DNA of 64,000 nucleotides, from contig NC_058522.1 in NCBI RefSeq assembly GCF_904849725.1, positions 459,484,844 through 459,548,843 on the forward strand. The letters run 5' to 3'. Numbering within the stretch: position 1 is the first letter of the stretch; the number at the start of each line of letters is the position of its first letter. The notes beneath the pieces are model-generated. The model saw nothing but the letters and a program-made list of their open reading frames with translations. It had not been told where the DNA came from and ran no database searches. The stretch comes from Hordeum vulgare subsp. vulgare. Lineage: Eukaryota; Streptophyta; Magnoliopsida; Poales; Poaceae. Positions 56,382 through 64,000 of the stretch are shown one piece after another. Position numbers and translations under genes: made by a program.

Positions 56382-57885
56382 TAGAGGCGACCACTCCACA
56401 CTAGGATCAAGAAAATCAAGGACGGAGCAGCGGAGCAGGACATAGGCGACCGTCGAAGATGGGCATTGCTCGAGGAGCACCTAGTGAAGGAGGGAAACAC
56501 AACATCTTCCTTCTTTACCACAGAAGAGGGACCCTACCCCCTCACCAAGGCTCATAGGCATCGTACCGTCGGGATTCATATAATCTATCCCAATATCTAG
56601 AAGAATGTCATCCTCACATCGCAAGGTAGACATAGTGAAACCACCTCAATTTGGGACATTCCATGCCGGTAGGATCACCATGGTCCATGTCAAACTAGTT
56701 GGAGAAGGAAAACTTCATGGGCGTGGACGCCGAAGAGGAGGCAGCATGGAACCGAGAAAAGATGCGAGAGACAAGGAATGAGAACACCAACATTGTGTAG
56801 ACATAGACGCTCCACTTTAAATCACGCCAGGCTATCGGGAAGGGGAACCCTATCCCCTTCAGTCACGGTCGATACACCGCACCACGAGGACCGAGTGTCG
56901 TCCACCGCCACCGGAGATCACCAACCAAAAGAGATGTTGGTGCATACCACCCACGCCACATCCACACAAGCTCGAAACACAAATGACCTCAACCCCGCGC
57001 ATGCAAATCCTCCCATCTGAGCCACTTCACCCGTGATGACGCCTCGAGGGAGGTAACAACACGCAAGGCACCACCGCCAGCAAATCCAAAGCAAAAAGTG
57101 GGCTTTCACCCGGGAAGGAGGTTGAGGTGGATAGTTGGGGACCTCGGCATGGCCCCATGGAAGAAAGGGTGCCCTTGGGCATCGTTGCCCCCGGGCCATC
57201 CAGGCCGGCTAGGGTTTCCTCCGGACCCCAAGCTCCTCCACAAGTGCCCACCAACGCTCGAGCCAGCAAGCCAAAGCGTACACAGCGAGAGAGGTAGAAA
57301 AGAAGAGGGGTATCATACCTCCAAATCTAAAGCGGAGGGATTCCATGCCGTGACCAAACTCGACCAGCGACCCATCGTCGGCACAACTCAGCATTCTAGC
57401 CAACACACCGCATGCGTACGCTATCGGCCGCCCGACCGTGCGGCCTCATCGGCAGGGGCCACTGTCCCAGGTAGCAAAGGCCTCCGTGATGGGAAGAAGA
57501 ACCACGATCCCCGTCGCCACCTTCACCAGTGTCGGTGATGGCTTTATCGGTGGCCATCACCAGTGCTGGTGAGCGGAGGAAGGTGGTTGGAGGAGTTGCA
57601 ACGACGACGAAACTCTAGTCAGCTCTGAGTTGCCCGATGGGGAAACATGAGGGTCGGTGAGGGAGGAAGCGGACAAAAACTCATCTATAATTGTATGATT
57701 ATGTGGCATGCTTGTATGTTGAGGTAAATAAGTTAGTTACAATAACTCTCTCATATATATGGGCTGCTATAGGTCGGGCAACAAATCTTTTTAAATGATC
57801 CACCGCCTCGCGAGCCGTTGAACGACTAGTTTCCCAGCCATATGATCTCTTCTTGTAGGTGTATTACTTTGCAACAATGAGAATG
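56382..57885. other. Unrecognised sequence, moderately GC-rich
   Basis: No LTR, terminal inverted repeat or domain found. Open frames up to 146 codons occur on both strands with no internal similarity to a known family. It might be decayed LINE or captured genic DNA; nothing decides. Confidence 0.35.
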
Positions 57886-57893
57886 TTGTGCAA

Positions 57894-58190
57894 GTCCTTT
57901 TGCAACACAACCTTTGTTGCAATTCTTCGCAAAAGTGACGTTGTTGCAAAAAAAGCTTTTTTGCAACACAAATGTTGTTGCAAAGCCCACAAATAAATTG
58001 TGAAGTCCTTTGTAACACAACCTTCGTTGCAATTGTTCACAATAGGGGCTTTGTTGTAAAAAGCTTCTTTACAATACATATGTAGTTGTGATGCCCACAG
58101 ATAAGTTGCGAAGTCCTTTGCAACATGAACGTTGTTGCAAAATTCTGTTTGCAACATGATCTTTGTTGCAAAAAATATCTCCGTGAGTGG
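57894..58190. repeat. ~110-bp degenerate tandem repeat rich in TTGCAA palindromes
   Basis: The phrase AAGTCCTTTGCAACA recurs with GTCC at 57894, 58005 and 58113 (periods 111 and 108). Each unit has several TTGCAAC / GTTGCAA motifs in both orientations. Such subterminal arrays are common in plant DNA transposons, but I could not find flanking terminal repeats. Confidence 0.75.
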
Positions 58191-58729
58191 TCCGCAAAAC
58201 AAATATCTTGTTGCAAAGTTGTGTTAGGCATCACGTGGGACGCGTGACGCGACTCGGAAGCGGCCGATGCCCCGCGCGTTATCCGCCGGCTGAAGCATAT
58301 CATTTCCGGATATCCCTTAAAACACACTTTAAGCTCTTTTGAAAGGTGGCCTCATAATTGATCAGGGCTAGGGAGTGTGTGGTGGGTTTCACATGTATGT
58401 GTGTGAAGTGGTGATTTGTCTTCTTGGTCTGTTCACATGTGGTCGTCACGGTAGGACATGCGTCGCATGCATATGTCAACAATACAATTTAAACGTGTAA
58501 CTCAATCAACAAGACGCACTAACTACGTGGACCCCATGAGATTTGAACTGACAATGCACACAATAAAACCAAATGAAACCTGAAACCACCCTACACAAAT
58601 AAAATCAGAAAGAGCCGACCAATCATACAATTTTTTAAGGAAAGAACTCACACTATTTCTTTAGTGTATATAGGATTTCTAAGGGAAGCAGCCACAAATC
58701 TGAGCAAGCACAGTAAATTGTTACTGTGA
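58191..58729. other. Unassigned spacer
   Basis: A short CpG-rich patch (58225-58290) and otherwise AT-rich sequence. No gene or repeat recognised. It ends at the TGA target copy of the next element. Confidence 0.4.
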
Positions 58730-59008
58730 GAGCAAGTCTAGTAGAGCCCTCAAACCCTCAAACCCTTAAAAATAACCGCTTTTTTTACAGTTTTCGTCGA
58801 AAAAACGGCGTAGACTAGAACCCTTAAACCCTTAAACTCGTAAAAAAAAATTAGAGGTCCAGCCCTCAAACGCCTTCCCAGCCTGTAGAAGTGAGGGTTG
58901 GGAGGAAAAACTCCCCCCAACCCGCACTCCTCTTATCAGATCGCGCGGGAGGGAATTCCCCCCGCCTCCCCAGCTCCTCCCGCCGCCTCCTCCCGCCGCC
59001 TCGCCGCC

Positions 59009-60608
59009 ATGGAGGCTTCCCCCGTCGTCGTGCCCTCGCCCGCCGCCCCGCATGCCGCGTCCGCCGCCGCGCCCGCCCCCGCCCCTGGCCTGCAGCCGAC
59101 CGTGGCCGACGTGGTGGCGGCGACCCACGTCGGGGCCAAGCGGCGGTGGGCGGGCCTCGCACCGCCTCATGCCGCCTCCCCGGCTCCCGCCCCGGCCACC
59201 GTCCCTGCCCCGGCGCCCGCCCCCAAGAAGAGCCGACCGAAGGTGTCCTCCCGTGGGCCGCGAGGGGCTTCCTCCAAGGTCGTCGGCGCGTCCCCAAAGC
59301 GGAAGAAGGCCGCGGCACGGAAGAAGCCCGCGGCCCCGCCAGCCGCCGTCGACGAACCTCTTCCCGCCGCGCACGAGGTGTTCGAGGATATGGCAACCCC
59401 ATCCTCGTTCATGGACCTCCTCCAAGACGCGGAGGTGGACCTCGGGGCTCCGCCTCTAGAACACTTTAGGGTTGGTGACGACTTGGAGGAAGATGAGGAG
59501 GATGAAGGGGATGACGAGGAGGAGGTGGCCGAGATAGGGGAGGAGGCATTCACCGCCGCTTCCCGCCCACACGCACGGTCGACAAACTACACCGAAGCGG
59601 AAGATATCCTCTTGGTTCGTGCTTGGGCATCTGTGGGGATGGATGCAACCACCGGCACCGATCAAACCGGTAAACGGTATTGGCACAGGATCGAGGACAA
59701 CTATTGTAGGATCAAGCCAAAGAATAGTGGGTTCATCTCTCGCAGTTACCGGTCGCTTCAAGGCCGGTGGGAGTTGATGAAGCCCGCTTGTGCTCGTTGG
59801 AGTGCGGCCATGGACCAAGTGAGGGATGCACCACCTAGTGGAACCGTGGAGAGTGACTATGTGAGTACATATCTCTTCACTATTTTGATTATGTGTGTGT
59901 ACTATGCTATTGGTGGGTTCTTATGTGATTATGTGATGTTGATAGGAGACAATTGCCGGCATGAGGTACAAGGAGATGGCTGCTTCCAAGGGCAAGCCAT
60001 TCCCATTTAAGCATGCTTGGGCAATTCTTCAAACCTTTGACAAGTGGAAGTTGAGGGATCAAGAGACCGCACCCAAGAAGTCGGCAATGCTTAGGATGGA
60101 TGATAGTGAAGATGAGGAGGAGGAGAGGAACTTGGGCAAGCCCGAGGGAACCAAGAAGGGCAAGCAAAGGGTGAAGATGGAAGGAGAGGCATCAAGCCTA
60201 AGGGAGAATATGGAGCAAATGATGAAGGCAGGAGAGGAATTGAGAAGGAAGACATTGGAGATGAAGCTTCTTATCACCGAGAAGAAGGAAGAGGTCAAGC
60301 TTGCACAAGTTGAAGCAAAACGTGAAGAAGCAAAGCGCAAGGCCGACTTGGAGGAGAGGATGATCAAGCTGAAAGAGGCAAAGGTATGGAAAGAACTCAT
60401 GGTGGAAGAGAAGGAGCACATGATGATGTCCAAGAAGGACATGGATCAAGAACAATTGCAATGGTGGAAGGACTACAAGGAGTACATCGCAGAGAGGAAG
60501 AGGATATTCCGTGGTGCGTCCTCTACTCTTCGAGGTGACACTCCGATGAGTGGTGGTGGCGATGGCGGTGTGGAAGACTCCACCGCCGGTGACAATGGAG
60601 GTGCTTGA
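59009..60608 (+). CDS. Myb/SANT-like protein with NAM-associated C-terminal domain
   Basis: Two exons, 59009-59860 and 59946-60608, with an 85-base intron (TAT^GTGAGT ... TTGATAG^GAG, phase 0); 504 residues. The ATG at 59009 is in a strong context (GCCGCCATGG); an in-frame ATG at 58898 would add 37 residues. Residues 1-140 are Ala/Pro-rich with basic nuclear-signal-like PKRKKAAARKK; then an acidic stretch (EEDEEDEGDDEEE). Residues ~193-275 are the Myb/SANT-like domain (NYTEAEDILLVRAW, TGKRYWHRIEDNY, RSLQGRWELMKPAC). Exon 2 has PFPFKHAWAILQTFDKW and a long Lys/Glu coiled coil (~369-470), the NAM-associated domain. The family, often labelled glutathione S-transferase T3-like in cereal annotations, is abundant in grasses and resembles the ORF1 DNA-binding partner of Harbinger transposases. 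Likely nuclear DNA-binding; function unproven. Confidence 0.8.
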
Positions 60609-60791
60609 TGGACGTGGAAGTGGTCTAGGAAATGGCGCCAAGTGCAACTTTTTGGTGATGGTGCCGATGAGAGGGGGCAGATGATGATTGTGTGATGTAA
60701 AAACTATTAAACCATGCATCAATGATCTTTATTTCCGTGTTTGTTTGAAGGTTTATTGTGTTTTTGTAGTGAAAATTGTGATATGGCAAAT

Positions 60792-60926
60792 GACACTTTT
60801 AAGGGTTGGGGTTGGGGCAAAGACTAGAACCCTCAAACCCAACCCTTATAACGGAATATTCCATTATAAAGGTTGGGTTTGAGGGTTCTAGTCTTTGCCC
60901 CTGTTTTTCAACCCTTAAAAGTGTTA
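60792..60926. repeat. Near-perfect ~135-bp hairpin
   Basis: ACACTTTTAAGGGTT on the left pairs with AACCCTTAAAAGTGTT on the right, and the inner part (60814-60901) GGGGCAAAGACTAGAACCC pairs almost completely around the centre GGAATATTCC. It lies between the gene's 3' end and the right TIR and reuses the TIR's CAAACCCTTAAA vocabulary. Could be a small MITE or a subterminal foldback. Confidence 0.85.
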
Positions 60927-61186
60927 AAAATGACCAATTCTCAATCCTTAAAACTGATTTTAGATTTAAGGGTTTGAGGGTTCTACTAGAGATGCTCTGA
61001 CCAACTCTCTTACGACACAAAAGCTTTGCACCGATCCACGGCTGGTGGCTATACATACCCGCGCAGTGATCGCCGAGGAGAAAATGTCATATAAAAACCA
61101 ACATTCAATGAAGATCCATGAAAACCCCAAAAAACTATGTTTTGAAGTTTTGAAAAAATCTAAAAAATAAAAGATGTTAAGAGAAT

Positions 61187-61355
61187 AATGTTGTATTACC
61201 TTGCAACATTTCAAGTTCAAACACATAACGAGATATGAGTTATGAAAAAGACAAAATGAGGGTTGAGTGGTGTTGAACAGTAATTCGTTATCTTTTTCAT
61301 AACTCATATCCTGTAAAGTGTTTTAAATTGAAATTTGGCATGCCAATAGAACATC
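61187..61355. repeat. Imperfect foldback
   Basis: Arms of about 70 bp (61187-61255 and 61283-61355), strongest over GATATGAGTTATGAAAAAGA, with a ~27-bp loop. No target duplication identified. Likely an old MITE. Confidence 0.65.
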
Positions 61356-61717
61356 ATTCTTTTAAGAGCATCTCTAATCTATCCCATAATCTAAATTAAA
61401 TATAGACTACCGCAGGTCAAAAAATGTCTCTAGCGTTTATTCTATCCCATAGTCTAAATATTAGACCTCCATCGAATTGGCTACACATCGTCCACATTTG
61501 AACGACCGAGCGAGGATGTCCAAACCAGAGCTGCTTATCGCGAGCTCTCTCCCGCACCTATCCGGAGCAGTTGGAGACGAGGAGTACGCGCCCTCCCCTG
61601 CCCCGAGCTCGCCGCCGTAACTGAGGTAGGCCTCTATTTCTTCAGATTTGTAGAGAGAGAGAGTGATGGGAGAGACGGCTGCAAGCTGGATCTGACGCGA
61701 GCGGCGGCGGCGGATGC

Positions 61718-62045
61718 GAGGGTGCGAGCTCGGGGTAGGGGAGGGCGCGAGCGGCGGCTGTGGCGGATGCGTGTACGCGTGTTCGGGGCAGGCGAGGGCG
61801 AGAGGGGCGGATGCGTGTACGTGTGCTCGGGGCAGGCGAGGGCGAGAGCGGCGGATGCGTGTACGCGTGCTCGGGGCAGGTGAGGGCGAGAGCGGCGGCT
61901 GCGGACCTGGTGCACGAGCGGTGGCGGCTGCGTAGGGCGCGAGCAGCGGCAGCGGCTGCGTAGGGCGCGAGCAGCGGCAGCGGCTGCGTAGGGCGCGAGC
62001 AGCGGCTGCGGCTGCGTGCGCAAGCGAGCGGTAGCGGCGGCGAGC
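61718..62045. repeat. GC-rich minisatellite
   Basis: Three to four units of ~54 bp built on GGATGCGTGTACGCGTG and CTCGGGGCAGGCGAGGGCGA (61765-61920), then three units of ~29 bp with GCGGCTGCGTAGGGCGCGAG (61920-62010). The Arg/Ala-rich frames over it are artefacts. Confidence 0.8.
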
Positions 62046-62210
62046 ATGAGCGAGCAGCGGCGAGGTCGTTGAACATAGAACCGTTGAAAATATAGACTAT
62101 CAAATTTAGATAATTCGCTAGAAAACCAAGGTTGTCTAAAATAAAAAATATATATACCATTGTCTATATGAAGATATAGACTATCAAATTTAGACAAGTC
62201 ACTAGGGATG

Positions 62211-62627
62211 AGTGCGGACGTTTGGAGCTCGGCCTCCATGGAGGCCGAAAATTTTGAATAATTCAAAATTCGAACATTTCGGTTTCAAAAAAATCTGAAA
62301 AAATATGAAAGTAAAGAAGGATGTTATGTGTATGTGTGCAAAAATTTAGGATGAAATACCTTGAAATACGATCTGCACAAAAAAGACAAATTCATGACCT
62401 GAAATTATGAATAGTGTCATGTGTAAAAAAGCCTTAGATTTGTCTTTTTTGCACAGCCCTCATTTCAATGTATTTTTTTCTGAAAATTTACACACATGTG
62501 TGTTACGCCTTCACTTATCCCTGTATTTTTTCAGATTTTTTTGAAATGTAAAAATATGAATTTTCATGAAATTTGAATTTCAAATTTAAAGGCCTCCATG
62601 GAGCTCGGTCACCAAAAGCAATTTCCG
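62211..62627. mobile_element. Mutator-like foldback MITE
   Basis: Flanked by ACTAGGGATG at 62201-62210 and 62628-62637, matching the 9-10-bp duplications of Mutator-like elements. Inverted ends share CTCCATGGAGGCC (62231-62250 and 62590-62605); the interior also folds on AAATTTGAATTT-type arms. No coding capacity. Confidence 0.65.
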
Positions 62628-62643
62628 ACTAGGGATGCTCTAA

Positions 62644-63185
62644 CATTTCATATTTTTTTCTAAAATAATTAAAAAATATATGGTTTCCACTAAGTTTTGT
62701 CTTGAGTGTTGATTTTCGTATGAAATTTTCCCGTCGCCGAGCGGGGCTGGGGCGTACGTACGAAGCGCACGTGGAAACGCGTCGGTGCGCGCCGCAACGG
62801 TCGGCCAAGCCCATGTGCATATGGTGCGTTCCTGCACTGGTGCGGCCGTACGTGGACTGGTGCAGCGACAGCGAGTGAAGGCGCAGCGCGGACGGCGACA
62901 CATCATCCCTGGTTCGGAGCGGCCGCCGGCGGCGGCGCAGTTCACGCCGTGGCTGCTTCCCGTACGGGGCTGCTCGCGCGGCCCACGGATCGGACGTACT
63001 TCGCCGTCTCGCCGACGAGGAATGGCGAGACGAGGCTGCGACCGACGGCTGGCGTCGGTCAATCCAGTCCGCACGGAAGACGTGCGCCTCGTGTCGCGCG
63101 GCGGCCGCCGGCCGTCCCGTTGCGTTAGTGCTGCTGCAGTGAAGACTCTGGAGATCTCGAGCATGTGGCTCCCCCACGCAGCAAG
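62644..63185. other. CpG-rich, apparently low-copy sequence
   Basis: Rich in CG dinucleotides from about 62740, without LTR or TIR structure. Long overlapping frames on both strands (up to 237 codons) reflect composition. Compatible with a gene-proximal region. Confidence 0.4.
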
Positions 63186-63195
63186 ATCCGGTGAT

Positions 63196-63244
63196 AATTG
63201 GTTGGGCACTCGGGGTGATAATTGGTTAGACTCGGCATATATTA
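63196..63244 (+). promoter_or_regulatory. Possible core promoter: two CCAAT boxes and a TATA box
   Basis: GATAATTGGTT occurs twice (ATTGG at 63197-63201 and 63221-63225, inverted CCAAT), followed by CATATATTA at 63236-63244. Downstream frames (63252-63536, 63305-63580) are short and unrecognised, so a first exon may lie beyond or be non-coding. Confidence 0.35.
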
Positions 63245-63801
63245 GTGTGAAATGCACATTGTGCATGAGGATGAGCTGATCGCTGTGGCACCAGGGCAAA
63301 AGACGTGCATATTGATCATGCATGCACGAGCAACTCCACGACGGCGCATGCACAGATGCTCGACCGCCGGGAACGAGAATATAACCCGGACAAGAGACAA
63401 AGGGAAAACGACTCGTCTAGTCGAATATCATCTCTCTCTCTCCGGTCTTCTTCTTTCCTCGCTTGGCACAAGAGTATCTACCTCGGATTCGACCATGAAA
63501 AGCCGGAGAACGGAAAGAAACAAGTGGATTCTCTAGAGGTCACCGAAACGGGACCCATGTTCAGGAGCAGCATAATGTAACTGTACTAAGGTCATCGACC
63601 CATAAATTTTCTCCGACAACTATCCCTTACATTTCAACAATTAATTAAATTAATTTAACAAAATTCATGCAAACCTGACGAATTTCATACTAACCCGACG
63701 ATTTTTTTTGCATATTGAACATATTTCCATTAAGAAGGTAAAATAATATGCACGTCAGGCCGCACCGAGCTCCATTCTTACGATACAAATACACTACAAT
63801 A

Positions 63802-64000
63802 GTTTACACTCAACAGGGCAAGTCATCGGTTGTTAGACTGGAGGGAGGTCCGGAGGTATATTCTTTCCCCGTGTCTTCCCTATGTCCGGTTGCGTCGCTC
63901 GTCGGAGTGACAAAGCAGGTGCTTCACCCAAAGGGAAAGGGTGCCTACTCCGCTTGTGTGAAACCGAGGCAGGGTCGATAATGGTTTACACTCAACAGGG
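63802..64000 (+). repeat. 182-bp-spaced direct repeat at the window edge
   Basis: GTTTACACTCAACAGGG at 63802-63818 and again at 63984-64000, the last bases of the window. Between them is a 77-codon frame without recognised domain. May be the first period of an array continuing to the right. Confidence 0.5.

Larger units (their letters stand above)
58730..60997 (+). mobile_element. TIR DNA transposon-like element carrying a Myb/SANT gene
   Basis: Terminal inverted repeats GAGCAAGTCTAGTAGAGCCCTC (left) and, reverse-complemented, GAGCATCTCTAGTAGAACCC (right) continue into CAAACCCTTAAA on both sides. Direct repeats TGA flank it at 58727-58729 and 60998-61000. The 3-bp duplication and GAGCATCTCTA-type ends suggest the PIF/Harbinger superfamily (whose usual TSD is TWA, so TGA is slightly off). 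Only one gene is present; no DDE transposase. Confidence 0.72.
61366..62640. mobile_element. TIR element with TAA target duplication, split by a foldback
   Basis: Left end GAGCATCTCTAATCT and right end (reverse complement) GAGCATCCCTAGT, flanked by TAA at 61363-61365 and 62641-62643, the canonical PIF/Harbinger duplication. Inner TIR similarity extends over CTAAATT and ATAGACTA. Removing the insert 62211-62627 and one 10-base copy restores an ~850-bp element. It carries a GC-rich minisatellite and no transposase. Confidence 0.72.

Noticed and set aside
56778..57538. Possible protein-coding genes (80-146 codons)
   Set aside because: Overlapping frames on both strands, no domain, no consistent splice structure.
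58832..59553. Gly/Arg-rich minus-strand frames opposite the SANT gene
   Set aside because: Shadows of the Ala/Pro-rich first exon; no start context or domain.
58730..60997. MITE pair rather than one element
   Set aside because: The two ends match each other in inverted orientation and share a TGA duplication, while neither end has a partner of its own nearby; kept as one element with moderate confidence.
61634..62266. 210-codon Arg/Ala/Pro-rich minus-strand frame
   Set aside because: Generated by the GC-rich minisatellite inside a TIR element.
62629..63353. Long overlapping frames on both strands (up to 237 codons)
   Set aside because: CpG-rich composition gives few stops; neither strand shows a recognisable motif or splice pattern.

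Overview
This is a transposable-element-dominated window from a large grass genome, most likely a Triticeae species (wheat, Aegilops, barley or rye). The evidence is the long LTRs opening TGATACGTC and ending in CA, primer-binding sites of the form TGGCGCCGTTGCCGGGGA, Athila-type gag-protease reading frames, and a decayed BARE1/Angela-like Copia gag and pol. Element names E0-E7 are my labels. Family names are from memory and could not be checked against a repeat library.

Layout. 1-2840: 3' end of a Gypsy/Athila element (E0) with its LTR. 2841-3171: inverted LTR fragment. 3172-3717 and 24880-28161: one degenerate Copia element, split in its gag by E1. E1 (3718-24879, +) is a gag-protease element that itself hosts two insertions. 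E2 (5262-13482, -) is a complete relative of E1. E3 (14669-19767, -) is a compact non-autonomous LTR element carrying a broken F-box gene and several tandem arrays. E4 (28162-41329, -) is the only element with reverse transcriptase, RNase H and integrase; it is frameshifted, truncated in integrase, and interrupted in gag by E5 (32279-39201, -). 41330-42140: LTR fragment of another family. E6 (42141-52026, -) has gag, protease and an Athila ORF-1-like frame but no reverse transcriptase or integrase. E7 (52027-56376, +) is the 3' end of an E0-type element with a solo LTR inside (52728-54381).

From about 56.4 kb the retrotransposons stop. 56382-58729 is unrecognised sequence plus a TTGCAA-rich array. 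58730-60997 is a DNA transposon-like unit with 22-bp terminal inverted repeats and a TGA target duplication; it contains the only apparently intact gene, a two-exon Myb/SANT plus NAM-associated-C-terminal-domain protein. A foldback (61187-61355) and a second TIR element with TAA target duplications (61366-62640), split by a Mutator-like foldback, follow. The last 1.35 kb is GC-rich at first and looks low-copy, with CCAAT and TATA motifs, and may be the upstream region of a gene beyond the window.

How it works together: nothing here is an operon. The retroelements E1, E2, E3, E5 and E6 lack polymerase genes and would need enzymes from autonomous relatives such as the E4 type. Nesting order follows from target-site duplications: Copia before E1 before E2 and E3; E4 before E5; E7 before the solo LTR. 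The most interesting items are the F-box-carrying E3 with its 69-bp double-hairpin array, a promoter-proximal inverted repeat shared by nearly every LTR, PBS-like motifs buried inside LTRs, and an LTR-like cassette with a predicted intron in front of ORF-1 in E6.
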